Below are positions 1 to 12,000 of a DNA stretch of 64,000 nucleotides, one piece after another. Source of the DNA: Pocillopora verrucosa (taxonomy: Eukaryota; Cnidaria; Anthozoa; Scleractinia; Pocilloporidae); the NCBI RefSeq assembly GCF_036669915.1, contig NC_089319.1, forward strand, positions 8,836,080 through 8,900,079. The letters are read 5' to 3'. The translations under genes and the position numbers were made by a program. The notes below the pieces were generated by a model that was not told the DNA's origin, searched no databases, and saw only the letters and a list, made by a program, of their open reading frames with translations. How positions within the stretch are numbered: the first letter of the stretch is position 1; each line of letters begins with the position of its first letter.

Positions 1-59
1 TTTCAGACTGAATTACACTCAACTCAGTTCAATCATCATTAATTTATTAGTCATAAACT

Positions 60-505
60 TGATCAGGTGTAACTCTGTATTATACAATAATCCCAAGTAC
101 CTTATTAGAAGGTCACAGATATGCAGCAGCTCACCTAGTTTAACTAAGTTTAAAATAAAACTTTATCACTCCTACCTACATCGGCCTTCTGTTCAGCTAA
201 GGATTAAGGGTTACAGAATTTAACTAATAAATTTTATTTTTTTTCAATTATCTATTTATTTATTTTTAAAGGTATGTATGGGTATTTATATTTACTTGAT
301 CATTTTTTTTTTCATACATGGTCTTTAGGTCACCTAATTAAAAATAAAAGCAATACATAATGATTTAAGCATAATTCACCTTATGTAAACATTTTCGAAT
401 GTTTTGAACTCGGTTTTGAATTGTGCTACTTTTCGAACGCTGCTGTAGGACAAAATTTCTGGGTTTGGCATAAAACTTTCTAAAACTCTCCAAACCCTCC
501 CCTTC
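60..505 (+). repeat. Fragment of the dispersed segmental-duplication unit
   Basis: Bases about 95-240 resemble 37265-37410 (shared run around 'cagatatgcagcagctcacc'). Bases about 385-500 resemble 18250-18365 (shared run around 'cattttcgaatgttttgaa'). The two blocks lie in a different relative order from the full copies, so this is a rearranged fragment. No gene is recognised in it. Its right end abuts the LINE remnant at roughly 480-510. Confidence 0.6.
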
Positions 506-2720
506 TCCTCCTGATCTATGAAGACAATTTAGAGGGACATCTGCTGTTCCCTGCACTTCTGCTGCATTTGGCGAAGGGAGAGGATCATCGGTATCTCCAC
601 TGTAGAATGTTCTGCTCGAAAGCCACTTTAGGACTCTGGGTAGACGCATTCCGCTAGCTGTTGAAGACGCACTTAACAGGACTCTGGCATACAGTTTGCC
701 CACGATGCTTAAGAGGGAGATGCCTCTGTAGCTGTTGCAGTTGCTCTTGTCGCCTTTGTTTTTGCACTGGGTGACGATTCTGGCATCTCTCGTATCTTGT
801 GGAACACCACCGTCACTCCAACATTTGACAAACGGTGTCATGTAAAGACTACAAAATGGTGGTCTTGCAGTGCTTGATCAGGTCTGGAGGATGCCATCAT
901 TCCCAGGGGCTTTGCTATAGGTTAAGCTGTTAATAGCCTTGCCGATTTCTTGCAGTGTTGGTATAGCTTCTAACTCCTCCATGATGGGCAGAGGCGTCCA
1001 TTGCTGAGGTGAAAACAACCTTCTCTCTGGAGTAGAGCTCTAAGTAGTGTTCCACCCATCTCTCCATCTGCTCAACTTTGTCGGTGATCACTTCTCCGCT
1101 GCTGGTTTTCAGGGATGCTTTTTTGTTCAAGGTTGGTCCAAGAGTTTTCTTGATGCCCTCATATATGCCCCTGATGTTGCCTGTTTCTGCTGCAGTCTGG
1201 ATATCGTTACTGGGCTCCTGCCAGTACTCATTGGCCCATCTTCTTGCTCTCTGCTGTAATTTGCTCCTGGCTGATCTGATTGCTTAGAGGGTCTTCTCAA
1301 TTGGTGAGCGCTTGTTTTCAGTAAGGGAAGCATGCTATGTAACAATAACAGGAATTAACTTCTCCGACTTGGCTTCAAACCAGTCATAATTCTTTGAAGT
1401 CTTCCTCCCAAAGGTAGCAAGAGCTGATTTCTGAATTACCTCATGCAGGTGGTTCCATGACCTAGAAGCGGTGTTACATGGGCGGCCTGCAGACAGATCA
1501 TCTTCAAGAGACTTTGTGAATCCTCAAGCTTCTCTTAATGTTGCATCTTGTTTTTGTCAGTGCGTGGCTTCCCTAAATGTTTGAAGCAATGAAGTTTCTC
1601 TGGTAGCAGTTTGATCTTGCAACATGTTAGTGAATGGTTGGAGTCGCAATCAGCGCTGTGGTATGAGTGGGTGAGAAGCACATGCTTAGTTTTGTACGTC
1701 TAACAATGACCATGTCGAGCCAGTGTCAGTGCTTAGATCGAGGGTGGCACCATGACATTCTGTGTTGTGGCTTCATCTGCAAATAGGAGTTGGTTCGGCA
1801 GAGGCCATGATGAGAGCAAAGCTCCAACCGGTGCTGCCCGTTCTCGTTTATCTTTCCAACTCCAAAACAACCCAAGCAGGAAGACCAAGACCCATGGTCT
1901 ACACCTACTCTGCCGTTGAAGTCGCCAAGGAGGACAAGGTGATTGCTGCTGTGGATGTTCTTGATGGTATCGCTCAGGTAGGTCTTTTGCCTCAGGTGCG
2001 GAGGTCAAGGTTGGGGCAAAGGCGCTGATGAGTGTTACTAGTCCTACAAAAGTATGGAGGCAGAGAGGCAGCAGGCGTTCTGATCCCTTATCCCCTGGTT
2101 CAAACATCTTCAGAAAGGTGTTGCCGACTACAAACGCTACTCCGTTGTCTATGGTAGAGTGGCTGTGTCTACCTTTAGTCTCAGTAGCTCGTCGTTGACG
2201 ACCGCTGTCTTTCTTGCGTCACTGATCTTCAGGAGGCCGTCAAGTCCGGTTGTCATGGTGTGGACGTTCGAACATCCCAGTTTAAGAGCTGTTTTTTTCT
2301 TGTTGATTTTTCTTTGTGATAAAAAAGTTTTATTGTCCGGTAAGGAAGTTACGATCTGCTTGTCGGCGTTACTAATCCTCATACACCTAAAGGGGAAGGT
2401 AGACCATAGCGGGACAGCACCTCACTAGCTGGGGGCTGCCCAGCTTGAGGCAGGCGATAGCTGTCCAATGTGATGTGAAGATCTCTTCCACCGTTGGAAG
2501 GAACCCCTAAAACTTCACTCTACGCCAATTGAGCATTGTAACTTATAACCGATAGACTGCTACTTCCCGTGTTTTTTCGACTCCGTGAAGAGATGCCTGT
2601 TTGTCCTCTTCAGAGCACAAGCCAGTGCAGGGTGGTGTAGAGGACATGCTGTTGTTCAAGTAGCAGGACCCCACTCGCCACGACACTGATTGATCTAATG
2701 GATCAGCAGGGCCGATATAG
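480..2720 (-). mobile_element. Decayed non-LTR (LINE) retrotransposon, endonuclease plus N-terminal RT
   Basis: Read on the minus strand, broken frames follow LINE order. About 2382-2150 encodes an endonuclease start (SNVHTMTTGL ... ISDARKTAVVNDELL). About 2095-1990 encodes further endonuclease (GSERLLPL ... LVTLISAFAPTLTSAPEAKD). About 1345-930 encodes the endonuclease-RT linker (GEVITDKVEQMERWVEHY). About 840-640 encodes the RT start (NSYRGISLLSIVGKLYARVLL). The RT stops near the first catalytic motif around 520. Many frameshifts and stops separate the pieces, so it cannot encode a working protein. The clade (RTE, CR1 or another) was not resolved. 2400-2720 may be its 5' untranslated part. 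Confidence 0.8.
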
Positions 2721-3403
2721 CGGTTGATGAGGTAGAAAACGTAGAAAACTGTAAAAACTCCTAAAAATCCTTCACAACTCTTGTGATTTTGTATAAGTCA
2801 GCGTTGAAATACTCCTGAAATAATGTCCAATAGCGAGAAAATGTCCTTTGTCTAAGCCGATCAGCAATGGTTAATTTTTCCCTCCATGTTTAAGGGGTTG
2901 CAACGTCAATTTCGAAATTGCTCTCAGCCATTTTCCAGGTTTCGAAGTAAAAAAAAAGAAAAATCGATTGTGGGCCTTGGTTAGGCTCGATCGTATCATA
3001 GGAGACGACAAATCTTTTGAAATATTATTCTATTTTTATCTATTTTGTCTTAACGGCCTCTTTTACGAAACAGCGAATTAGGCAATCCTGGATGAGACTT
3101 CAGTCAATATTCTTTACACCAATCTTATCCATACTACATTTTTAGGGTAGATATTTTTGTCTTTCTCTCCTATTTTCCGGAAAATAGCTTTTCGGTACAG
3201 GCTCTACACAAACAGGGCGCGGATGCTATCAAATGAAATGACATGTACACATTTTACCCTTTATTCAAACACAATGAGACATATGTATGGCTCTAACTTT
3301 AAGCGTGCCAAATCTCAATACAACGCAAGTTATCTAAGTACGTCAAAACTTAAAGTTTCTTTCGTTTTTCATTTCTACTTTCCAGCGGTGTACTTTGGAG
3401 ACA
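2720..3403. other. Intergenic, no gene seen
   Basis: AT-rich sequence between the LINE remnant and the MACPF gene. Only short frames without family motifs occur. The last part is probably the 3' untranslated region of the MACPF gene, which reads leftwards. Confidence 0.5.
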
Positions 3404-4798
3404 TTAATCTTCTGCCTTTTTTGCAGCGGTTTTGGTTGATGCTTTGTGTGTAGGAGCATCTCTGTTTGGTAAGGACCACACAGTTTTCCGCTGACCACGA
3501 TTTTTATTATAGCACTCGCACCAAGATCCTGCAAGTCTCCAACCACAACCTTGCCATGCCCAATCTTCAAATGTGTTTGGGTATGCAGTTAACTTAGTGT
3601 CACCTGCACCCTCTTTCACATTCTTGTAATGGACACACGTTGGACCACGGCAGGAGCACCAAATGGGTCTGTAGTGGCAGTCATCACTATTGTGGCAGCC
3701 CTCTTTTGCCAGGGTACACTCGAATTCTGGATACTCCTTGTTGGAGCTACTGGTATGGTCAAATTTTTGGATGGCAAGTCCAGAGCTACTTATGTATGGA
3801 CAACCATAATTCAAGAACCCAAGGTAGTAGTACTCAAGGTTTGTGGCTCGGATATTGTTAGGAGATCCATGTTTAAATCGGCTCTGTAGGATGGTCCAGA
3901 TCGCCATGAAGGTGTGCTGAACAGACGCTGGAAATTCATCTGCCTCGTTCATGAGTTGGTCAAGCAATTCAACCGACGTCGCCCCGTTTGCCAGCTTGCT
4001 ATTTGTTTCCCTTTTTCCACCTTTGACAAAGCGTTTCTCGCTTGTGCTCATCCTGCTCGCTTTGGATATCTCACTTTGGCTTACGTTTGAACACGCAGAG
4101 ACGCCAACCTTTCCCACCTGGGTAGGTCCTGCCACCGAAATGCAAGCTTTCACTTGGAAATCTCTTTCAGTGTAAGCCTTAGAGCTCTCTGCGAATGTCA
4201 TTTGCTGAAATCTTGATCCGCGCTTCACAGAAGTTATGGCATGAGAACCGTATTTCTTGAGAAAATTACGATACTCTCTCCATGAGTTTGGTTCCCAGGG
4301 ATTTTTGATGTTTACGGGCAAGTCCTCGAGGTCATTTAGAAATGTTCTTTTCAAGGTGGAGATGTCGTCACTCAGTAGACATTCTTTATCGACATGGATC
4401 TTTTCTGTTAACGCCTGCTTGATTAAAGACATGCCACTCACTTCACTTTGCTGTGAACTTTTGCTCTTTGTTGCCACTGCTACCGTAACACCCAACGAGT
4501 AGGAGGACTGCAAAGAGGCGCTCAAGCCTGACTGGGTGGCTAGTGACTTATAAAATTCCTTGGTGTTAGCGTAATATTCGAAGTGGCTGCTCGAAGACTT
4601 CAAAGTTTTCTTCACGAGACATTTAGTTGAGAGCTCCTCGAAGATCCCGTTCTCTTGCTCCTGAAAGTCGGCCAATAAGTTAACCTTTCGAAGATCTATC
4701 ACTCTTCCCAGCGGAGAATTCTCAGCGCAGGTAGCTTCACATGTTTCTTTAAATGTACATAACCCAAGAACGAGAAGCACCAAAGGGACATGCATCAT
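3404..4798 (-). CDS. Secreted MACPF-domain protein (cnidarian cytolysin type)
   Basis: This single-exon frame encodes a predicted secreted pore-forming protein of the membrane attack complex/perforin superfamily. The frame is open to 4894, but the ATG at 4798 (a second lies at 4795) is preferred because a signal peptide follows it directly (VPLVLLVLGLCTF, then an Ala/Cys cleavage region). From 4798 the product is 464 residues. The MACPF signature YGSHAITSVKRGSR is near residue 190, with Gly-Ser where many members have Gly-Gly. A helix-rich Ser/Lys section, as in the MACPF membrane-inserting bundles, lies on each side. The C-terminal 110 residues are Cys- and Trp-rich (CHNSDDCHYRPIWCSCRG; WAWQGCGWRLAGSWCEC) and end in a Lys/Ala tail. 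This layout matches the 60-kDa MACPF toxins of sea anemones. Venom, defence or developmental use cannot be told from sequence. A 5' untranslated intron acceptor near 4825 is possible. The frame shows no breaks. Confidence 0.87.
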   Translation of the reverse strand: MMHVPLVLLVLGLCTFKETCEATCAENSPLGRVIDLRKVNLLADFQEQENGIFEELSTKCLVKKTLKSSSSHFEYYANTKEFYKSLATQSGLSASLQSSYSLGVTVAVATKSKSSQQSEVSGMSLIKQALTEKIHVDKECLLSDDISTLKRTFLNDLEDLPVNIKNPWEPNSWREYRNFLKKYGSHAITSVKRGSRFQQMTFAESSKAYTERDFQVKACISVAGPTQVGKVGVSACSNVSQSEISKASRMSTSEKRFVKGGKRETNSKLANGATSVELLDQLMNEADEFPASVQHTFMAIWTILQSRFKHGSPNNIRATNLEYYYLGFLNYGCPYISSSGLAIQKFDHTSSSNKEYPEFECTLAKEGCHNSDDCHYRPIWCSCRGPTCVHYKNVKEGAGDTKLTAYPNTFEDWAWQGCGWRLAGSWCECYNKNRGQRKTVWSLPNRDAPTHKASTKTAAKKAED

Positions 4799-4899
4799 TC
4801 TGCTTTCCGAAGTACAATCTACGGGGAAAAATGTTGCACAATTACTTTGGAAATTGGCCACAGAACGGGACCGAAACGTTTTAACGTGTTTCACATGAG

Positions 4900-7430
4900 G
4901 AGATAAAGGAAATGTTTTAATGAATACACAAAATTCCAGTTAAACCTTTTTTTTCCAGACATGAGAAACAAATAATAAGCTAGCATTTTAATTGGATATT
5001 TTAAGCTGAGAAACTCAGTTAATTCATCTAGATATTGCTGTTTAGTGAGACACTTTTAAACTGGGTTATCTATTTTGAACAACATTGGAGGATCTAAGCG
5101 ATGTTCTTCTTACACATGAATAAGCATATTACACGCTGAATTTGGAGACTATTCAAAAAATGGTTGTTTGTTGTTGTATTTTTTGGACGTATTTGCTTGC
5201 TTGTCTGATTGAAGAAACCCCATTTTCCATGTGCAAACCTTGAACTTAAGTACTATGCCATCATAATAGCCACAAAGAATGAATGACATACGAATTAAAA
5301 CCAATTCAACTCTTACTGTTACTTAACTCTATCATTTTTGAAGGTGAAAGATATGACAAGAAAGGGGGGTCAAATTGCAGTTTACTGACATCAATGAATT
5401 GCACATAGTGAGATATCGGTGATCATTTGCCCGTAACAAGGATCCTTCGGCAGTGACCTGGAATTAGTGGCAAGTTAAAGATACAACTCAAAAGGTATGT
5501 CAAATTTACGTTACATGAAAGACGTCCTCTAAACAGGTATTGAATGACTTGTAATGAGTTTCAACCTGTGCGAAAAGTTCAACAATCCTCTGAGCTAAGA
5601 CTGAAGCAGACTCATCAGACAGAAGTACGTTGAATAAAGGCCCTTCCCCATTAAAGACTAAATGATCATCATTCTTACAATAATTGAATTAACGCAGGGG
5701 TATCCAAAACAAAAACACACCCTCACGTGTCAGTTAAGTTGTATTTTAGCACTATTTGAACGTCTCGCAAGTTCTTGTCGACGAACCGGTAGTTTCAAAA
5801 CGACAGCTTTTTCAAAGGTTTAAATTTTTAGACTGTCTCTAAAATTAAGGGGCTTACGACGAACGTCGAGGTAAGATTCTACATTTCTCTCCAAGCTTTA
5901 AATGATTCGGTAATTTAATGACGCATGTTTCTTTAAATACCACTTGAAGTAATTTTTGAGCGTAAAAATGAAGCACTCTTTCGAGTTTGTTTATCAGTTG
6001 TGTTCTTTTTAGTGGCGTGTATTATATATTTGCTTTTGTCTATTTTAAAGATCGCGCATTTGGTCCAAATTTAGTGGCTTGAAGTCAAACATCCCATTTT
6101 TAACTGGTGTGAATTCCGGCTGTTAAATTTCCAACTGAATAAAAATGAATTCGAAATATCTTTAAACAGGAAGCCTGTTTGTGAATTTCATCCAAAGAGC
6201 CTTTTGAATAGTAAACGAAACTGTTCACAACACGTCAGTCTGGTCAGTTCTTAAAGTACCAAAATCATCTTTATAGAGGATGCACCCTTAAAAACGGTCA
6301 ACATTGAGACCTGGAACGAACACTTCGTATGTTGACTCTGAACAGACAGGCAGTTCCGAAACCCAACCTTGGAATCTCAAATAATCCGTTGTTTTTGAAC
6401 CCCATAACCGACCAAGTGACTTTCTTTAACCATATTGCGGGCTTCAATTTGGTTACGGCGCTCAGTAATATATGCCCTTAAGTAGAATATCCATCAGTAG
6501 TAACATTGCTAGTATTGCAACTTAGAATGGAACCACTCAGATCTCTCAGTAAGGCAAGATGTTTTCCTAATTAGCCTTTTGAATTTGAGATGTACTTTTC
6601 AAATCCGAATTTTATGCATATTTACACCACTAATACCCCTGATGTCTCCTACAAAGAAATTATTAACAAGAATTGAATAAAATGTTATAATTTTACCGAA
6701 GAAACTAAAATCAAGGCCTTTGAATCCACCTTGTCGTGTTCGTTTTTACCAGTAGCCTGTTTATAAGTGGCTAAATGAGATTTGGTACTTTTGCCGAATA
6801 TTTTCAAGTTCAAAAGAGGAGATTACTTGAAAACTGTAAAGTGTGTTTGATAGATTAACTTCATGAGTTGTTCTAAATTGCAGGATCAAAGATGAATTCC
6901 CAGATGATCTCAAGAGCATTTCCTTTGGTACCTATTCTATCTACGCACCTTATGGTATCGATTCGTCCAACGCACTCTTTCTCCTGACCTCTACACAATA
7001 TCGATGTGTCGAAGTGGCGAGTTGCGTTTGGCTTTTACAGATTATACTGCTGCTTAATTTAGGAGTCATATCTCATAGGAACATTTTTGTGTAGGCAGTA
7101 CATGGTCCTCCATGAATGAGTTTTGCTGGTAGTCCGCCTACGTCGAGAGTTTCACACAATTGCAAAATCCAAAAACAAAAAAAGAAATGTGACATAAAGG
7201 AGTTTAAGTCGCTAGCAGCGACGCAACTCAAGAGAACCAGTCGTTTTGATCTCCGATGTTAGAAGAACAACAAAAAAAAAAAAACAAGTATATGAAACGA
7301 ATATTGGCTGGTTATTCTAGAAATTCATGAAAGAACTACCAACACCGCCATTAGGGTTAGATCGGACAACCGTGACACTTCTGTCATGTAATCTTTTGGC
7401 AGGTAGCTTGTTAAGATTAAAAGTTACCTA
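4900..7430. other. Intergenic, no gene seen
   Basis: AT-rich sequence with no long frame and no recognised domain. An acceptor-like 'aaattgcag' precedes a short open stretch near 6884, but it cannot be tied to any gene. A segment at 7103-7135 (tggtcctccatgaatgagtt...) recurs as a direct repeat at 8589-8622. Confidence 0.5.
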
Positions 7431-7434
7431 CCCT

Positions 7435-7750
7435 CTTTCCCTTTCACAGTTGTCTTGGTCTGAACTCGTGCTAAGTTGCCCATCCAGATGAAGCTTATCT
7501 CCATTTCAATAGCCTTAAGCGACTAAGAGTGTTACCACTTCCCCCCTTTGAATGAGATACCAGTCCATCTGAATGCTAAATTCAAGGATTAATTCTTATC
7601 AGGCTTCCCTGACAATTCGCCTGTATCCATTTATACTCCTGTGTGAGGAGAGGCATTGTAAAAACTAAGTGTGTTGCCCAAGACCAAGCCGGGTCTCGAA
7701 CCCAGACCCCTCAAACGGCGTATTAACCAATACGCTACCGCGTTCACCTT
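7435..7750 (-). mobile_element. tRNA-derived SINE
   Basis: The minus-strand head carries RNA polymerase III internal promoter boxes in tRNA order. The A box is TAGCGTATTGG, and the B box GGTTCGAGACC lies about 30 bases after it. No acceptor stem pairs across the tRNA-like part, so it is not a working tRNA gene. The body continues with a conserved-looking middle (CACAGGAGTATAAATGGATA ... CTTAGTCGCTTAAGGCTA) and a purine-rich tail near 7440. The middle resembles central domains of invertebrate SINE superfamilies; the exact family is not established here. Confidence 0.7.
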
Positions 7751-7759
7751 GAACTGAAC

Positions 7760-10300
7760 TAATAATCTATTTCCAATCCGTAATGGCTGAATAAACATAT
7801 ATTCAGGCTGCCTGTTCTCTAACCTGCCAGTGTTTCAAAACCACCAAGATTACTACCACCAGGCACGGTCTTATAGGATACTCTCGTTAGTTCTTAATGT
7901 TTTTTGTTGTTGTTGTTGTTTTTCTAAAATTGTTGCTTAAACTGAGCGATAAAGAGCCAACTCTTGGAAAAAGTGACGCAAAAACTTCTACTTGTGCCTA
8001 AGAGTTAGACTTCGTCTTTGTCTCAGATGAACGGAAATAATGCTTTTCGGAAAACGTTTCTGTGTAGGTTAGTTCAACGGAGCTTTTTATTTCACGACGT
8101 GAAGTGTGTAACACTACGGGTGTAAATTGTGTGTAAGCTCGAAACACCACTTTGTTAGCACATGACTTTAAGATATCTTTTGTCTTTCTTTTACATTGTT
8201 TTAATTTTCAATTTTGCATAATTTATTTGAGCTATTGTTTAAAGTTAAAAAATTAAGCGTTTGCAGCAGTTTTCTCAGTTAGTTTTGTTTCACTCGTGAA
8301 AGCATAAGTTCATTCGGAAATCACCGTTGAAGTCCCATCCAGTGCAGCTAAAGTAACACAGCAATAAATGTACCTGGTATTCGATAAGTTAATTTTTCTC
8401 TCTCTGTCTTGATGTGCTGTAGTTTAAGTGTAAATTTATGTTTTGGTTTCACCGCTTGAATAATTAACCGTTTAACAGAGTCGCCACCAGGGAAGCAGAT
8501 CAAATAAAGCGCGTGTAAATTTTACTTGCTGGAGGTCCCTTGGAATGAATAAAAGGTGCGATGGTGAAAACAAAACTCCATCAGCTCGTGGTCCTCTATG
8601 AATGAGTTTTGCTGGTAATCCCCTGATTTGTGCTCTTTTCAGTCTTGAAGGTGTTTAAAATGTGGTATTAATTGTCTCTGACAAAGGCATACTTGACTGG
8701 CGGAAATTGCGACGTAATGGATCTCACCAGAAAGCGTTAAGTTCCACTAATTTTACTTATCAAGAATTCGACAGATTGGGAAAATCTAAATGGGATGATT
8801 TGGGCAGGAAGCCGTATTTTAATTTGATGCAACTTGACCGTAAAATGAGAACCTCTTCTATAAAACGGTCCACTTAACATTCTGTTAATAATTCAAGTAC
8901 AGTCTAACCTTTCTATAACGGCCACCTTGACTAGAGGAAAGTGAACATTGTTGATAAGCGGCCTTTTGGACAGAGGTAATGCGGGCAGGAAATTGCTCTT
9001 ACCAAAAACGCTATTTTGGCACATGAATCTGTACCATTAGGAAAAAAAATTAAAAACTGAAATAAGAAAGATCAAGCTAGGTAGTATATAACATTGCGAA
9101 CAATTTGTGAAGTATAAATACACAACATAATTAAGAATTTATATCTTTCAACTAGGAAGCAGAATATGATCCTCTTAAACAAACAACAACTAAAAACGTT
9201 TACAAATGAAAGAAGTAATATACAGCGAGTCTTTCAGTCCGTTCTGCGTTCACTTTTATTACTGCAGACTACATTGCTTTTCTTTTCAGGATTCATTTCT
9301 GAAATGCCGTCTGCTTGTTGGATTAGTCACCTATTTCCCTATATGATTCGTCCGCGAGTCGAGTCGTAACTGGTCGTTGTAAAAGGGGTGTTTCTGGCTC
9401 GTGTTACGCGCTTTACACAGGTTTTAGATGCCCAATCATGGTACTTAATCAGAATAAGTACTGTCGAAAAAACTGCTCGTAACTGTACAAATCTCGCAAA
9501 TGCGCCGTTCAGCGATGTCAAATAGAAAACAATAAGACATGTTTTTTGGAACATTTCTATTTTCATCGGTTGCTTTTAGTTCTTCAGTTGACTGAACAAA
9601 AAAATTTTTCCAGGAATAATTAATTTCTAAATGAACTTTGTGATGCAGCTATGACATCGGCGAGTTTCTTTTCGATATGATGGCGTTTTACAACCCAATT
9701 TCATCACATAATATTCACAGGTACTGCTGATACTGTTTTACCTGTATAAAGAAATTTACGATGTTTATGCTTCACCAGTTATTCTTGTTAAACTATTGCA
9801 TTGTTTACCTATTCCTGTGGTAGTTTAATTATATAAAGTTATAAAGACCTTTTCCTTTGTTATTATGTTATAAGTAACGATTTGCCACTCAGATAATGTT
9901 TATTATAAATATGGCAAAATTTCCTTTTAATACGAAAGTCAAAAACGCACGCTGTTGTACTATTTCGTAGGAAGCCATTTCAGTGTTCAGTAAAATGCAC
10001 GAATCAGCCAAATAAAATTTTAATTTTGTACCACGACGCTAAAGCAATGAAACCAGCCCTGCTGAAGAATATTCGCCGTCAATGAAATTATAATACTTTT
10101 AGGCAAAATTTAGCCTTTTTGAATGTTTTCAATTTTAAATAATTTTGCCTTGGACAATTACCAAAATCAAAGTGCCTGTGACACAAAATCTCTTTTTTTT
10201 TGTATTTATTTAGCTTATCATATATACGAGCCAATTTCAACACAAGAAATATTCCAAAACAAATAAGGATCGGTTTTTTTGGGACCTTAAGCGCTTTTGT
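7760..10300. other. Intergenic, DNA-transposon end near 8899, otherwise no gene seen
   Basis: AT-rich sequence. Near 8899-8990 it contains a stretch (acagtctaacctttctataa, then cggccacc ... gcggcctttt) resembling the terminal inverted repeats of pogo/Tigger-type DNA transposons. No transposase frame is present. The short frames at 8662-8877, 9166-9369 and 9339-9566 show no motif. Confidence 0.4.
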
Positions 10301-10329
10301 TTTGTCCTAAAAGTGTCCCGTGGGAGATC

Positions 10330-12000
10330 GTGGTGTTGCTACTAGAACAGAGATGTAGTTCGTCGTGGGGGGGAGGGGGAGGGGGAGGGGGGGGGGGGTG
10401 TCGGTGTCTCTGGGCCTTCCGCCTGGCTCTCCTCTTTCTCCCGGGCTCGGGATCTTCTCCTCACCTGTCTTCAGCAGTATCTTGGACAAGCAGCGCCAGC
10501 TGCTGAGGTTTGCCACAGTGTCCTCCCAGATCTATGTATTGATGTCTAGAGCTTTGATGTGGCGCTTGCAGACTTATTTATATCTCAGCTGGGGCGACCT
10601 TGCGGTCTTTTGCCCGAAGCAAGCTGACGATAGAGGATATCCTTGGAAATCTAATCGTCTTCCATACGGCGCACATGGCCAAGCCAGCGCAGTTTACGTT
10701 GTCTGAGCAGCGTGTACATTGTGGGGAGGCTGGCACGGGCAAGAACCCGAGCATTGAGCACTTTGTCCCTCCATCTGGTGCCAAGGATGCGGCAAAGACA
10801 TTGCTTGTGGAAACGGTTCACCTTCTGCTCTTGCTTGGCATAGGTTGTCCAGGTTTCACTTCCTTACAGGAGGGTGCTGATTATGCATGCGTTATACACT
10901 ACTATCTTAACTGGAGTGGTCAGCTTGGGGTTCCCCAGACGTGAGTGATCAGTTGTCCTAGGTGATTTCAGCATCTACGGACAGGTTGTCGCTGATGATA
11001 GAACCAGGGTAGGTGAACTGGTGTACCACTTCAAGTTTTTAGTTGTCGATGGTGATGACAGGTGGTGTATTCACGTCTTGGCCTAGCACCTTGGTCTTCT
11101 TCAGGCTGATGGTTAGTCTAAAGTCTTTGCAGGCCTGAGAGAATATGTCCATCAGACACTGTAGATCTTGTTCAGTGCGTGAGGTGACTGCTGCGTCATC
11201 GGCAAAGAGCATGTCTCTGATGATGGTCTCACACACCTTGGTGTTCGCTCTCGAGTCTTGTGATATTGTATAGTCTGCCGTCTGATCTTCCGTGCATGTT
11301 TACACCTTCGGTTGAATTCCTAAAGGTATGTTTCAGAAGAGGGAGAAGGGGATGCTGAAGAGAGTTGGAGCAAGAACGCAGCCTTGCTTCACGCCGCTTA
11401 TGATTAGATGGTTGCCTTCATACCATCATGAAGAGATCTGATCATGCTGTGAAGCTTCGGGGACATCCGATCTTTAAAAGGATGTTCAAGAGCCTATTCC
11501 GGCTCACCAGATCAAAGGCCTCGATCAGATGTATGAAGGCAATGTAGAGGGGTGTTTGCTTTTCCTTGCACTTCTACTATAGTTGGCGAAAGGACAAAAT
11601 CATGTCCTCCGTAGAACGTTCTGCTCGAAAGCCATATTGGGACTCCGGGTAGACGCGTTCCACCAGCTCTTGAGGATGTACTAACAGGACTCTGGCATAC
11701 AGCTTGCCCATGATGCTCAAGAGGGAGATGCCTCTGAAGTTGTTGCAGTCGCTCTTATCGCCTTTCTTTTTGTTCAGGGTAACGATCTTGGCATCTCTCG
11801 TGTCTTGTGAATGGAACACCACCTTCACTCGAACACTGGGAAAGGGTGTCGTGTAGAGGCTGCAAAAGGTTGGTCTTGCAGTGCCTGATCAGGTCTGGGG
11901 GATGCCATCATTCCCAGGAGCTTTGGTGCAAGTTAAGCTGTCGATAGCCTTTCCGAGTTCTCCTAGTGTTGGTATAACATCTAACTAGAGAAATACAGCG
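10330..12000 (-). mobile_element. 5'-truncated, decayed LINE, RT to C-terminal end
   Basis: Minus-strand pieces of the same LINE type as the one at 480-2720, covering mostly the other half. About 11828-11577 encodes the RT start (NNFRGISLLSIMGKLYARVLL ... YPESQYGFRAERSTEDMI). About 11236-11039 holds the catalytic box IRDMLFADDAAVTSRT and then LTISLKKTKVLGQD. The conserved C-terminal region lies at 10784-10578 and the 3' end at about 10516-10340. Stops and frameshifts separate these, so it is not functional. A G-rich run at 10360-10398 marks the 3' end of the element. Confidence 0.82.
10360..10398 (+). repeat. G-rich simple repeat
   Basis: A nearly pure G tract with single A interruptions, ending in a run of about 12 G. 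It could form a G-quadruplex. It sits at the 3' end of the LINE remnant. Confidence 0.75.

Noticed and set aside
7683-7750. Functional tRNA gene
   Set aside because: A and B boxes are good, but there is no acceptor stem and the sequence continues into a SINE body.
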